Source: Acidimicrobiia bacterium
GTDB taxonomy: Bacteria; Actinomycetota; Acidimicrobiia; Spongiisociales; Spongiisociaceae
Reading direction: 5' to 3'
NCBI GenBank assembly: GCA_009841105.1
Contig: VXMM01000047.1
Span: forward strand, 1-48,836
Length of the DNA: 48,836 nucleotides
How positions within the stretch are numbered: the first letter of the stretch is position 1; every line of letters begins with the position of its first letter. The notes beneath the pieces are model-generated. The model was given only the letters and a program-made list of their open reading frames with translations, had not been told where the DNA came from and did no database searches. Below, piece by piece: positions 8,174-17,379 of this stretch. The position numbers and the translations under genes are program-made.

Positions 8174-8608
8174 TCACTGCCTGTCCACCCGGTTCGGGAA
8201 TACCCTCGCGAAGATCCACCAGACCAGATAGCCGACGCCCAGAGCGAGAGCGAGTGCGATTAAGGGCGCTCCTGGCCAGTCGACTGTGGGGTTGCCCAAC
8301 CACGTTTGGCACCGCTCCCAGCTCGGAACCCCGCCCACATCGTTGCAGCCGGCGACCACCGTGCTCAGGAGAGCCACCACGCCTGCCGCGACCGACACCA
8401 TGGGTCGCACGATCGCAAGCAGTAGTCCTTTCTCCCCACGTCTCGGCACCGACCCGGCCGACATGATCATCGCGCCCAGACCCGCTGCAATGGCGACGCT
8501 GATCATCGTCCAGGTCGCTGTCTCCGGCGTGTCTTGAGACGATATCGCACCCAACACGGTGAAGGCGAGCAGCGTTCCTGCGGTGATCCAGCCGGCGACT
8601 ACCCGCAT
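8174..8608 (-). CDS. Small membrane protein, unknown
   Basis: About 144 residues with four hydrophobic segments: 'VVAGWITAGTLLAFTVLGAI', then 'ISVAIAAGLGAMIMSAG', 'VRPMVSVAAGVVALLSTVV' and 'LIALALALGVGYLVWWIF'. A short loop between the third and fourth segments holds two cysteines (CNDVGGVPSWERC) that could form an extracytoplasmic disulfide. The start at 8608 (ATG) has a GGGAGG 12 bases upstream; a GTG at 8674 would add 22 residues but has no ribosome site. The family is not recognised. Confidence 0.6.
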   Translation of the reverse strand: MRVVAGWITAGTLLAFTVLGAISSQDTPETATWTMISVAIAAGLGAMIMSAGSVPRRGEKGLLLAIVRPMVSVAAGVVALLSTVVAGCNDVGGVPSWERCQTWLGNPTVDWPGAPLIALALALGVGYLVWWIFARVFPNRVDRQ

Positions 8609-8865
8609 TGTGTTGCCCGTCCTCCCAACTCGACGACCAGCCGCGCCGGATCCGACTTCGAGGACCCCACTCACTGTTGGTGGATTCCGGCGCCTGCTCG
8701 CACACCGACGCTTCGTTCACTGTACCTATTTCCTTTAGGACCGCTCTGGTCGAAAGATCCGTTCTGCGCAGCCCTGTGGCCGGCAACCCATCGAGCAGTT
8801 TGACGCATGGCTCGCCACGATCCGAGCCAACCCCATGGGTGCCTGGTGGGTAGGATTCCGGGCGG

Positions 8866-9957
8866 ATGGCAGCGTATCGGGACCAGTATGTGGATCTTCT
8901 GCGGTCGATATCGCTGGTGGTGGTGGTGATATGGCACTGGGTCTTCACGATTCTTGTCGTCTCTCCCTCGACGGTGTCGCCGTCGAATCCGATCGGGTCC
9001 ACTCGCGGCCTCTGGGTGGCGACCTGGGTCCTGCAGGTCATGCCCGTGTTCTTCTTCGTGGGCGGGTATACACACCACCGGTCCTTCCGTAACTACACGC
9101 GGGGGACCTCCCGGCGGTTCCTCAAGCGGCGGATGGGAAGGCTCCTGGCACCCGCGTTGGGACTGGTGGCCGTGTGGGTCATCATCGGCTGGGTGCTGGA
9201 GGTGACCGTAGATCCCGCCTGGATATGGTCGGCCGTGATCCTGGTGCTGTCGCCGTTGTGGTTCCTGGTGGTGTACGTGGTGATGGTCCTCATCGCGCCC
9301 ATCGCCATCCGGGCCCATTGGCGCTGGGGCGAGATCGCGCCGGTCTGGCTGCTGGGCCTGGCCGGCGTGCTGGATGTACTCCGCTTTACCCAGGGTCAGG
9401 GCTGGGCTGCTTGGGCGAACTTCCTGGTCATCTGGGGCCTGGCCCACCAACTCGGTTTCTTCTACGACCGGCTGGTGGCCGCTCCTCCTCGGACCGGCTG
9501 GATGATGTTCTGGGCCGGCCTGTTCGCTTTGATAGCCCTCACCAACATGGGTTTCTACCCGCGTTCCCTGGTGGGCGTACCCGGAGAGCGCTTCTCCAAC
9601 ATGGGCCCGCCCACCCTGGCCATCGTCGCGCTGACCTTCCTTCAGGTGGGGCTGGTGCTGGTCATCAGGCCAAAGGTTCTCGCATGGCTTGAGAAGGGAG
9701 ACCTCGCCCAGCGCGTGGTGGGCTGGATCAACGAGCACGCCATGCCCCTCTACCTGTTCCACTCCACGGGTATGGCCGTGGTGGTGGCGATCCTGTTTGG
9801 CTTCGGCTACATCCCCCCCGCCGAGCCCACCCTCGAATGGTGGCTGACCCGACCCATCTGGCTGATTGGCCCCGCCATAGCCACCTGGCCCCTCCTAGCC
9901 CTCTACCGAGTCACCAGACGCCCTGTAGCAAGCGCCACTCCCAAACCTGCCGACTAG
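8866..9957 (+). CDS. Acyltransferase-3 family membrane protein
   Basis: A 363-residue protein with about ten membrane segments. The N-terminus 'YRDQYVDLLRSISLVVVVIWHW' is the acyltransferase-3 signature: a short basic/acidic lead, then TM1 with the conserved His. A second His-containing motif, 'FVGGYTHHRSF', and 'RRFLKRRMGRLLAPAL' follow, as in this family. Such proteins transfer acyl groups to sugars, lipids or peptidoglycan at the membrane. No glycan gene cluster surrounds it, so the acceptor is unknown. It is divergent from the small membrane gene at 8174-8608. Confidence 0.85.
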   Translation: MAAYRDQYVDLLRSISLVVVVIWHWVFTILVVSPSTVSPSNPIGSTRGLWVATWVLQVMPVFFFVGGYTHHRSFRNYTRGTSRRFLKRRMGRLLAPALGLVAVWVIIGWVLEVTVDPAWIWSAVILVLSPLWFLVVYVVMVLIAPIAIRAHWRWGEIAPVWLLGLAGVLDVLRFTQGQGWAAWANFLVIWGLAHQLGFFYDRLVAAPPRTGWMMFWAGLFALIALTNMGFYPRSLVGVPGERFSNMGPPTLAIVALTFLQVGLVLVIRPKVLAWLEKGDLAQRVVGWINEHAMPLYLFHSTGMAVVVAILFGFGYIPPAEPTLEWWLTRPIWLIGPAIATWPLLALYRVTRRPVASATPKPAD

Positions 9958-10060
9958 CCCCGCAACTCCTGGCGCAGAGCAGACGAACGACTACGACCCG
10001 TACGGTCAGGGTTCCGGCGACCGCCCTAGGCAGCGGGTCGGTGGGTGATGAGAGCTGCCA

Positions 10061-10870
10061 TCACGGTTTGGTGGCGATCGCCTCGCCGAAGGCGATGGCG
10101 CCCAGCGCTCCCGGATGGTCTCGCCACCTCGCCTGGTCGACCTTCCATGTGTCGAACTGCTCTTGGGTGGCCAACCCGGAGGCAGTGGCGGCGGCCATCA
10201 CCTTGGGGGAGAAGAACCATTCGGTGATCACAGCGTCGAGAACGGCTCTGGCTTCGGGGGTGCTGAACATGTCGACGGAGGCAGTAGCCTTTACATCCAC
10301 GAATCCGCCGTCCAGCAGCTTGGATTTGAGTTCCCTCCCCATCTGGGGATGCCCGCCGTTGGCGATCACCAGCTTCGTGAACGTCTCCCATGCTCCCGCC
10401 AGGCTGTACGCGGGTTCCGAGAAGCTGGATGCAGCTATCAGCTCGCGGCAGGAGATGATCCCGCCGGGTTTCAGAACCCTCTTGACCTCGGCCAGGACGG
10501 CATCGGTGTCCGGAACGTGCATCAGGACGGTATGGCAGTGGGCCACGTCGAATGTGTCGTCGTCGAAGGGCAGATCGGTGGCGTCCCCCACCTGGAAGGA
10601 GGCGTTGCCGTGCCCGCCGGCCTCGGCCGCGGCGCGGGCCATGTCGATCTGAGACTGCTCGATGTCGACGCCGTGGAACTCGCCCGGCTCCACGGCCCTG
10701 GCCAGGCCCACCGACAGGGTTCCGGGTCCGCAGCCGAAGTCGAGCACGCTGAGTCCGGGCTCGAGGTGCGGGAGCAGGTGTTTGGCGTGTGTCTCCGCGC
10801 TCCGCCAGTGGAGCATCTGCAGGAAGTCCTCGTCATAGCCCATCGTGTACGTCGATGCCGGCTCCGGCAT
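10061..10870 (-). CDS. Class I SAM-dependent methyltransferase
   Basis: A 269-residue methyltransferase of the UbiE/COQ5-like class I fold. Motif I, 'VLDFGCGPGTLSVGLA', lies at about residues 42-57, followed by an acidic strand end 'FHGVDIEQSQ', 'GDATDLPFDDDTFDVAHCH' and 'EVKRVLKPGG'. An AGGAGG eight bases before the ATG fixes the start. The pattern fits methylation of a small molecule or quinone precursor. There is no direct link to the menaquinone genes 5 kb away, and the C-terminal part lacks MenG-specific features that I can recognise. Confidence 0.9.
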   Translation of the reverse strand: MPEPASTYTMGYDEDFLQMLHWRSAETHAKHLLPHLEPGLSVLDFGCGPGTLSVGLARAVEPGEFHGVDIEQSQIDMARAAAEAGGHGNASFQVGDATDLPFDDDTFDVAHCHTVLMHVPDTDAVLAEVKRVLKPGGIISCRELIAASSFSEPAYSLAGAWETFTKLVIANGGHPQMGRELKSKLLDGGFVDVKATASVDMFSTPEARAVLDAVITEWFFSPKVMAAATASGLATQEQFDTWKVDQARWRDHPGALGAIAFGEAIATKP

Positions 10871-11154
10871 GCTCGTGCCTCCTATCCGCTGCCGGGTACA
10901 TTATCGCCCGAAGCGGCGGGTACCGTGTGTCGGCCCGAGGGAGGCCTTCCTACCGGGCCAGGTGGCCGACCCGATGGGCGGGTGAGTCCGGACAGTTAGA
11001 AACTCGGCCTCAACCCGGGACACAGAGTAAGGCTGCCATTAATCCTACGGAGCACGGCAGTACACTGCGGTGATCGCTCGCCGCGCCGGCTGGGCCTGTC
11101 CGGCTCTCCGGGCACCTTGGATTGATTACGAATCGAGGTATGGGAGGCTTTCGC

Positions 11155-12741
11155 GTGGCCGGATGGGCTTGGACGCTGATCATCTTCGCCCTGTACTTCG
11201 TCGTCCTCATCGGCATTGTCGTTTACCGGTCGGACCGTGTGGTGAACATGGGCGACTACGTCCTGGGCGGGCGAAGGCTCGGTGCCTTCACCATCGCCCT
11301 GAGCGCCGGTGCTTCCAACGCCAGCGGCTGGACCATGCTGGTGTTGCCGGCGCTGGCTTTCGCCGGCGGTCTCATGCACCTCTGGACCGTGGCCGGTCTC
11401 GTGGTGGGCCTCTGGCTGGTGTGGATCGTCACGGCCAAACGGCTCCGGCGCTACACCATCGCGGCCGAGGATGCGCTGACCATCCCGGAGTTCTGGGAGA
11501 GACGCTTCGGGGACACCACCGGGACGTTGCGAGGCCTGGCCGCCGCGATCAGCCTCTATTTCATAACGCTCTACGTCTGCTCAGGGCTTATCGCGGGCGC
11601 CACGCTCCTCGAGGAGGTCTTCGACCTGGAGCCCACCGGGGCGGCCCACAACATGGCGATCCTCATCACCCTGCTCGCCCTGCTGTCCTACACGTTCGTG
11701 GGGTTTGTCGCCGTTTCCCGGACCGATGTCTTCCAGGCCCTCCTAATGCTGGGCGGGTTCGTCATCATCGCCCTGACCCTCATGCTGATCACTGCCAATC
11801 CCTTCCAGGGTCTCGAGAAGGCCGCTCCCGGGTTCTGGAACCCGCTCACGGACGCAGCCGGCGACGGACTGGGCTGGACGACCTACGCGTCCGCCCTCGG
11901 CTGGGGACTGGGCGTCTTCGGAGCCCTCAGGCTCCTGGCGCGGTTCATGGCCATAAAGGAAGAGCGCCAGATTCCTCAGAGCACCTACGTAAACGTGGGC
12001 TGGGCCGTGCTCGTGTTCTCGTTCGGGCTGCTGATGGGACTGGTCGCCGCGCCGGCCCTCGCCACGCGAGGTGTGGACATTCCCGACTCGGAGCGGCTCT
12101 ACCTGGTGGTGTCGTCGGTCTTCTTCCACCCCGTCGTGGGTGGCTTGCTACTGACCGCCGTGGCGGCGGCCATCATGAGCACGGCCGACTCGCAACTATT
12201 GCTGGCGTCCGCCATCGCCTCGAGGGACATGCCGTGGCTCAAGCGGATCACGGAACGAATGCGGGCCGAACGGCAGGTGACGGCGGGGAGGCTGTTGCTC
12301 GTTGCGGTCGGCGTGGCGGCCGCCGTGATCTCGATCCTCTCGCCGGAGTCGGTGTTCTCCCTGGTGTCGCTGGCCTGGGGCGGCATGGGCGCGGCCTTCG
12401 GTCCGGTAACCGTCATGGCCCTGTACTGGAGGCGCTTCAACCTGGCCGGTGCCTTCACCGGCGTCATCTCGGGCACCGTGGCCTCCACCTTCTGGTGGCT
12501 GATGGACCTGGGCAACCAGGGGCTACTGGACTTGACGGCGTCTCTCGGGTTGGCGTCGGCAGTCCGGAGCCTCGCCGAGGCCGGTGTATGGGAGATCAAT
12601 CCGGCCGTTCCCGGCTTTGCGGCGGCAACGGCCCTGGCCATAGCGGTGACCCTGGCGACGGCTCCCCCGTCCGAGGAGATCACCCGACTCTTCGACGAGG
12701 TCAACAGCCCCGACTGGGTGGACCCGACCTATGCAGGATGA
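11155..12741 (+). CDS. putP: Sodium/proline symporter (PutP-like)
   Basis: A 528-residue sodium:solute symporter with about 13 membrane segments. PutP-like features are 'YVLGGRRLGAFTIALSAGASNASGWTML', seen here in pieces with the sodium-site Ala/Ser/Gly residues, then 'ALTIPEFWERRF' and 'ADSQLLLASAIASRD'. The length matches PutP (about 500 residues). A GGGAGG (11142-11147) seven bases before GTG 11155 decides the start over the TTG/ATG codons upstream. Proline is the most likely substrate, but SSS family members also carry panthothenate, sugars or other amino acids. Its 3' end overlaps the convergent small gene at 12701-13000. Confidence 0.85.
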   Translation: MAGWAWTLIIFALYFVVLIGIVVYRSDRVVNMGDYVLGGRRLGAFTIALSAGASNASGWTMLVLPALAFAGGLMHLWTVAGLVVGLWLVWIVTAKRLRRYTIAAEDALTIPEFWERRFGDTTGTLRGLAAAISLYFITLYVCSGLIAGATLLEEVFDLEPTGAAHNMAILITLLALLSYTFVGFVAVSRTDVFQALLMLGGFVIIALTLMLITANPFQGLEKAAPGFWNPLTDAAGDGLGWTTYASALGWGLGVFGALRLLARFMAIKEERQIPQSTYVNVGWAVLVFSFGLLMGLVAAPALATRGVDIPDSERLYLVVSSVFFHPVVGGLLLTAVAAAIMSTADSQLLLASAIASRDMPWLKRITERMRAERQVTAGRLLLVAVGVAAAVISILSPESVFSLVSLAWGGMGAAFGPVTVMALYWRRFNLAGAFTGVISGTVASTFWWLMDLGNQGLLDLTASLGLASAVRSLAEAGVWEINPAVPGFAAATALAIAVTLATAPPSEEITRLFDEVNSPDWVDPTYAG

Positions 12742-13000
12742 CCGTCAACTCGGACGGGATGCCCTGTTGGGCGCTCTCCATCGCCCTCGTGATAGCCAGG
12801 GCAGCTTCGGCGATGGTTGACACCGCGCTGGCGCCCTCGCGACTCAGGTACGAGCCCTGGTGCTTCCTGCGGAGGAGGCTGTACAACTGCCGACCCACCC
12901 TCTGACTCTCGAGCTCGCTCAGCGCCCGCCGGTGAACCTCGGTGTCGAGATCGGCATCGCCGGACCTCGGAACCCTGATTTCGATTGACCAATTGCCCAT
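12701..13000 (-). CDS. Small hypothetical protein, convergent with putP
   Basis: A 99-residue frame (MGNWSIEIRVPRSGDADLD...) with alternating strand and helix character and no membrane segment. It overlaps the last 41 bases of putP on the opposite strand. The frame could start at 13036, adding 12 residues. No ribosome site is evident and I recognise no family, so it may be spurious. Against that, the putP gene has ended over most of its length and the composition reads as coding. Confidence 0.45.
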   Translation of the reverse strand: MGNWSIEIRVPRSGDADLDTEVHRRALSELESQRVGRQLYSLLRRKHQGSYLSREGASAVSTIAEAALAITRAMESAQQGIPSELTVILHRSGPPSRGC

Positions 13001-13118
13001 GCCGGGCAAGGTATGTGCTCTCCGAGACCCTTTCAAGACCCTTGATCAGCAGCTCTCGCGCGGCGTGACAGTCGGAGTCGGGTCGTCTGTGAGTTGGTCA
13101 GTGTGGGGCTGGCCCCGA

Positions 13119-13409
13119 TCAGGCGACAACGGCCACGAGTCCTACAGCGATGATCAACACGACGATCAGCACGATGCCCGCTAGAGAGATCACCAGCCCG
13201 GCGATGGCCAAGCCGCGATAGGGTGCTCCACGGTTGGCATTCCTGAGGCCCAAGATCGAGAAGATCAGTCCCAGGATCCAGCAGACGAAGTTGACTCCGG
13301 GCAGCCACGACACCGCTATGGCGCAAATGGCGAGCACTAAGCCGGCGATCGCCATCCCGTTGCTCGCCGGAGCAACCTGGCCCTGCGTTCCTCCAGATTG
13401 GCTGTCCAT
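13119..13409 (-). CDS. DUF4190-type small membrane protein
   Basis: A 96-residue protein with a polar Ser/Gly/Gln N-terminus (about residues 1-18) and two to three hydrophobic segments. The pattern 'SNGMAIAGLVLAICAI...LGLIFSILGLRNANRGAPYRGLAIAGLVISLAGI' is the DUF4190 signature, in which two similar hairpins repeat the 'AIAGLVL' motif. Such proteins are common in actinobacteria; function unknown. It stands alone between panB and the small gene at 12701-13000. Confidence 0.8.
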   Translation of the reverse strand: MDSQSGGTQGQVAPASNGMAIAGLVLAICAIAVSWLPGVNFVCWILGLIFSILGLRNANRGAPYRGLAIAGLVISLAGIVLIVVLIIAVGLVAVVA

Positions 13410-13520
13410 GGCGTTCCTTTCGGCCCGGATACCTGATCTGCGAGTCTAGGTGCCCTTCCGGCAGCGGCGATGGCAAGCCGGATGATCGGGGGTTACCGCT
13501 ATGGGCGCCGCCGGGTCTGA

Positions 13521-14423
13521 TCAGTGCCCGATGGCCCGGTCGGTTCCGGCCGGTTCCTCGATCAGTTCGAGGGCGGCGGCGTCGATCATGTGGTAGGACT
13601 CCTCCTCGCTCGGGAAGCCGCCCCGGTGAACGTCCCGGATCCATTGATCTATCGCTGCGACGGCCTCTCTGGACAGATCGGCGTAGCGCCGGACGAACTT
13701 GGGGTAGTGGCCGAAGTTCAGGCCGAGCATGTCATGCATCACCAACACCTGGCCGTCGGTGTCCGGCCCGGCGCCGATCCCGATGGTAGGGATGCTCAGC
13801 CGCCGGGTGATGGCCTGAGCCAGAGGGGCGGGGACTCCCTCGAGGACCAGGGCGAACACACCCGCTTCTTCGAGGGCCAAGGCGTCATCGATCATCCGCC
13901 TGGCGTCCTCCAACCTCCTCCCCTGGACTTTGTAGCCGCCGGCGGCATGGACCGACTGGGGGGTCAGCCCGATATGGCCCATCACCGGGATCTCAGCCGT
14001 TACCAGCTTCCTGATCATCTCGACCCGGGACTTGCCACCTTCCAGCTTGACCGCCTCGGCTCCGCCTTCCCGGACCAGGCGGGCGGCATTTCGCAGGGTC
14101 TCCTGAGGGCTGACATGGAATGTCATCCACGGCATGTCGGCAACCAGCAAGGCCCTGGGACGGGCTCGCGCCACCGCGGCGGTGTGGTGGATCATGTCGT
14201 CGAGGGCCACCTGGTTGGTGGTTTCGTATCCGAGAACCACGTTGGCTACCGAGTCGCCCACCAGGATCACGTCGACCCCGGCTTGATCCGCCAACTTGCC
14301 GCCGGGGAAGTCGTAGGCGGTCAACATCGTCAGCGGCTCCCTGCCCTTCCGGGCACGCACTCCTGGCGCGGTGACCTTCTTACGGATGGCGCCGGGCGCA
14401 TGGGTCGGCGTAGTGTTCGACAT
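13521..14423 (-). CDS. panB: 3-methyl-2-oxobutanoate hydroxymethyltransferase
   Basis: PanB makes ketopantoate from 2-oxoisovalerate and methylene-tetrahydrofolate, the first step of pantothenate and CoA synthesis. The 300-residue product shows 'MLTAYDFPGGKLADQAG', 'ILVGDSVANVVLGY', 'EAVKLEGG', 'IPVMGHIGLTPQSVHAAGG', 'LVLEGVP' and 'IPTIGIGAGPDTDGQ', all PanB hallmarks carrying metal and substrate ligands. The ATG at 14423 has a GGAG six bases upstream; an upstream in-frame start at 14498 is less likely. The N-terminal 35 residues are an extension rich in Pro, Thr and basic residues. panC and panD are not in the window. Confidence 0.95.
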   Translation of the reverse strand: MSNTTPTHAPGAIRKKVTAPGVRARKGREPLTMLTAYDFPGGKLADQAGVDVILVGDSVANVVLGYETTNQVALDDMIHHTAAVARARPRALLVADMPWMTFHVSPQETLRNAARLVREGGAEAVKLEGGKSRVEMIRKLVTAEIPVMGHIGLTPQSVHAAGGYKVQGRRLEDARRMIDDALALEEAGVFALVLEGVPAPLAQAITRRLSIPTIGIGAGPDTDGQVLVMHDMLGLNFGHYPKFVRRYADLSREAVAAIDQWIRDVHRGGFPSEEESYHMIDAAALELIEEPAGTDRAIGH

Positions 14424-14677
14424 AACTGCTCCGTTTCTCCCCACCGTCAAGGTTGGGGGATACCTCCCGGCCTTAGCAGCCGGAGAGCAAGTGGTCATCT
14501 TGTGAACCGTAAGGGGAACTGGCCCGCCTAAACCTGGTCGCGCCTTTCCGTCCGGTCTGCTGGTCAGTCTAGATGATTGCCACTCTCGGTGGGCGCTGTC
14601 CGGCAGTGTCCGCAGCGGGGTGGGGCACGAACGTCAGGTGGGTCCTGGGGCGGGGGACCCGCCCTACCGTCCTCCGA

Positions 14678-15295
14678 CTACCAGCCTCGGGCGATCCAAT
14701 CGGGCAGCGCCGGCTTCTCGGTCCCGATGGTGGTCTTGGTCGGACCGTGCCCCGGATAGACGTCGGTGGTCTCGTCAAGGGTGAATAGCCGTTCCTTGAT
14801 GCTCTTGATGATCTCGTCGAAATCTCCACCCTCGTACTCGGTGGCGCCGGGGCCACCCGGGAACAGGGTGTCCCCGGAGAACAGCACGCCCGGACTGAGG
14901 AAGCACACAGATCCGGGTGTGTGGCCGGGGGTATGCATGGTCAGCAGGCTGGTCTCCCCCAAGGGGATCGCCTCCCCGCCGGGCAATGGTGTCGGAGTGA
15001 CCCGAGTGGTTCGCGCCGCCAGTTCGTGGTCGGCAGGGTGGAGGAGGAAGGGCACGCCGAGGGCCTTGACCACCGGGGCCACGGCCCTCAGATGGTCGTG
15101 GTGGCCGTGGGTGGTGAGTAGGGCCTCCACCTCCACGCCGTCGGCCAGCTCGAGAATTCGGTCCGGTTCGGCGGCGGCGTCGATGATCACCCCCCGGCCG
15201 GTCTGAGCGCAGGCCACCACGAAGGCGTTGTTGGCGTACTCACCCACCAGCGCCGCCCTGGTCAGGATGGTGCCGTTGTCGAAGGTCCAACTCAT
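14678..15295 (-). CDS. MBL-fold hydrolase, glyoxalase II-like
   Basis: A 205-residue metallo-beta-lactamase-fold hydrolase. The metal motif 'THGHHDH' (His63, His65, Asp67, His68), a downstream His in 'MHTPGHTPGS', the bridging Asp in 'LFSGDTLF' and the last His in 'YPGHGP' are all present, so it should be an active binuclear enzyme. The short length and lack of a C-terminal substrate domain fit the YcbL/glyoxalase-II-like single-domain group, which cleaves thioesters such as lactoyl-thiols. The actual thiol in this organism (mycothiol or other) is unknown. Confidence 0.88.
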   Translation of the reverse strand: MSWTFDNGTILTRAALVGEYANNAFVVACAQTGRGVIIDAAAEPDRILELADGVEVEALLTTHGHHDHLRAVAPVVKALGVPFLLHPADHELAARTTRVTPTPLPGGEAIPLGETSLLTMHTPGHTPGSVCFLSPGVLFSGDTLFPGGPGATEYEGGDFDEIIKSIKERLFTLDETTDVYPGHGPTKTTIGTEKPALPDWIARGW

Positions 15296-15375
15296 GGCGG
15301 CGACTCTAGCGAGACGGATCGCTGTCCATAGGAGTCCGAGTACTGGTTGGTTGCTTGCGGGATCGGATGGAAGCC

Positions 15376-15610
15376 GGAATGTGTCACAGGCGTTCTATAC
15401 ATTGCCTATCGCCAAGCACCAACACCGGCTGATAGCGTCCTACCGATCGGATCGGCTGGCCTAGGGAACATGACAGCTTCATGGAGCGAACCGCCGATTC
15501 TCGGCAACCCGCCGGGCATGGCCGACCACGCTCCAAGCCAGGAGGTGGTGGCGGGGGTGGGGCCCAGCGGGCGAAGTCCGCTCGGCGCGGGTTTTCGCGA
15601 GTCTTGGAGA
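15376..15610 (+). repeat. Dispersed structured intergenic repeat, copy 1
   Basis: The stretch aligns by eye with 31434-31682 over its whole length and more weakly with 19580-19743 (reverse). Shared blocks are CTATCGCCAAGCACC, GAGCGAACCGCCGAT, a GGAGGTGGTGGCGGGGG-type G-rich run, GGGCCC and TTTTCGCG. Between GGGCCC and TTTTCGCG lies a hairpin AGCGG-loop-CCGCT (15566-15570 with 15578-15582). It fills the gap between the MBL hydrolase start and the menD stop; no gene is seen here. Confidence 0.7.
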
Positions 15611-15632
15611 AGTCGCCCGTTCTTGAGGCAGA

Positions 15633-15702
15633 GGGCACCGTATATGGCGTTCTGATCCTCAGGTTTAGGGCACCGTATGTGACGCTCTGATCCTCAGGTT
15701 CG
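15633..15702. repeat. 35-bp tandem repeat across menD stop
   Basis: Two adjacent 35-base units, 15633-15667 and 15668-15702, agree at 30 positions; both contain GGGCACCGTAT and TCTGATCCTCAGGTT. The second unit holds the last codons and the stop of menD, so the first is a duplicated, non-coding copy of the gene end. Consistent with slippage. Confidence 0.75.
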
Positions 15703-17379
15703 GTACAGGCGGTCGTAGGCGGCGAACATGGCGTCGGGGTCGGTCTTGGCCACCAGCACGCTGACGCCGGGTCGCGATCTTGCCCTTCGCAACGCCCCCA
15801 CCATCTCGCCGGGCTCAATTTGCTCGGCGGTCACACCGAAACCGCCGGCCACGGCAGCCAAGTCCTGGTCGTGGGGGGTGACGAAGAGTTCCCGAGCCTG
15901 CGCGTAGGCGTCCTCTGTGCCGGACTCGCGGAGCGATCGGAGGTAGGGAAGCATCTCGAAGATGGCGCCTCCCCCGTTGTCGAGCACGACTATCGACAGG
16001 TCGACCCCCAGCGCTCGGGCCGTGGTCAGCGATCCGACGTCGTGGAGGAACGTGAGATCCCCCACCAGGGCGGTCACCCGCCTTCCGAGTCCCAGGGCAG
16101 CGCCGGTCGCGGACGCCAGGGCACCGTCGATCCCGCATGCGCCCCTGTTGCCGAACACAGCTGTACCACAGCCCGGCTCCAGCATGGCGTTCACATGGCG
16201 CACGGGCATGCTGGAACCCGCCCACACCAGGGCTTCGCTGTCCAGCACCTCTGCTGTGAGGGCCAACTCGGTGTCAGGGTGGTGGGTACGCTCGTATCTA
16301 CGGCGCTCCCGGACGCGCAGCTCGGCAGCCCGCCAGGTTTGGGTCCAGCGGCCATCAACCGGCGACGATGACACCTGGTTGAGGAGCGATGCGATTGGAT
16401 CGCGCAGGACCGCCTCCGGGCCGGGCTCCCTCCACCGGTAGTCCGGATCCAGGAGGATCTCGGGTGCTCGAAGCCCTTCGAGCCAGTTCTGGGTAACCGT
16501 GCCCGTGGGGATGCCACCGATCCGGACCACCGCGTCAGGGGCATGGCGGCTCGCAAAGCCACGGTCCCCGACCAGCATGTCGCCGGTGGTCACCAGGTTC
16601 TCGCTGTCGCGGCTTCGCAGCCCCGACATTCCGTCGGCCAGGACCGGCCATCCGGATCGCGCCGCCAGTCGATGGACGGCGTCCCGCTCGGTCCGACCTG
16701 TCGCTCGGGGACCCGCCACGATCAGGCCGCGGGCGGCCCGGTCCATGAAGCCTCCCAGCGCCTCCACGGACGACCCGCGCACCCCTTCGCCTCCGGACTC
16801 CGGGATTGATATCTCGAAGCACGGCTTGGTGTCGCGCCGCGCCGGGGGCTCGAGGGGCTTGTCGAACGGGACGTTCAGGTGGACCGGCCCGGCATCGGGC
16901 GGGTAGGCAGCCCGCAAAACGCGCCGCACCTCGCCGGCCACCCATTCCGGATCGCACTCGTGTGCCACCGGGAGGTAGGCGGAGGCGCGCACCGCGGAGC
17001 CGTAGAGTCCGACCTGGTCGATGGTCTGGGGAGCGTCCCGATCCAGGAAGCCGGGCGGGCGGTCGGCCGTGATGACCACCAGCGGCACGCGACCCCGGTC
17101 GGCCTCCACCACGGCCGGCAGGTAGTTGGCGGCCGCGGAACCGGAGGTGCAGACCACCGCGGCCGGCTTTCCGGTGGCCCTAGCCAGCCCCAAGGCCGTG
17201 AACCCGGCGGAACGCTCGTCGAGTACCACCTTGGAGGGCGGACCCTCGTCGCTTACCGCCAGAGCCAGCGGTGTGGAACGGGAACCCGGAGAGATGATCG
17301 CCATGGCCACGCCTCCCTTGACCAGGGCGGCGGCAAGGGTGTCGGCGGTGGCGTAGGTTTTCCGCCGGTGATCGTTCAT
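15694..17379 (-). CDS. menD: SEPHCHC synthase (menaquinone synthesis)
   Basis: MenD is a thiamine-diphosphate enzyme that joins isochorismate and 2-oxoglutarate to form SEPHCHC. The 561-residue protein has the N-terminal ThDP pyrimidine-binding part ('AIISPGSRSTPLALAV', 'LDERSAGFTALGLARATGKPAAVVCTSGSAAANYLPAVVEA', given here only by its key blocks) and the C-terminal diphosphate-binding motif 'GDLTFLHDVGSL...VLDNGGGAIFEMLP'. The length matches the family (about 550). Its ATG overlaps the menF stop (ATGA), so the two successive enzymes are translationally coupled. The stop lies within a tandem-repeat unit. Confidence 0.95.
   Translation of the reverse strand: MNDHRRKTYATADTLAAALVKGGVAMAIISPGSRSTPLALAVSDEGPPSKVVLDERSAGFTALGLARATGKPAAVVCTSGSAAANYLPAVVEADRGRVPLVVITADRPPGFLDRDAPQTIDQVGLYGSAVRASAYLPVAHECDPEWVAGEVRRVLRAAYPPDAGPVHLNVPFDKPLEPPARRDTKPCFEISIPESGGEGVRGSSVEALGGFMDRAARGLIVAGPRATGRTERDAVHRLAARSGWPVLADGMSGLRSRDSENLVTTGDMLVGDRGFASRHAPDAVVRIGGIPTGTVTQNWLEGLRAPEILLDPDYRWREPGPEAVLRDPIASLLNQVSSSPVDGRWTQTWRAAELRVRERRRYERTHHPDTELALTAEVLDSEALVWAGSSMPVRHVNAMLEPGCGTAVFGNRGACGIDGALASATGAALGLGRRVTALVGDLTFLHDVGSLTTARALGVDLSIVVLDNGGGAIFEMLPYLRSLRESGTEDAYAQARELFVTPHDQDLAAVAGGFGVTAEQIEPGEMVGALRRARSRPGVSVLVAKTDPDAMFAAYDRLYRT

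Noticed and set aside
11057-11068. Short inverted repeat GCAGT-AC-ACTGC upstream of putP
   Set aside because: Only five-base arms with no symmetry beyond them and no promoter boxes around it; likely chance.
15347-15655. Possible small proteins encoded within the long repeat copies (also at 31457-31738)
   Set aside because: Translations of the two copies resemble each other only because the DNA is repeated; frames are not kept throughout and start signals are absent.
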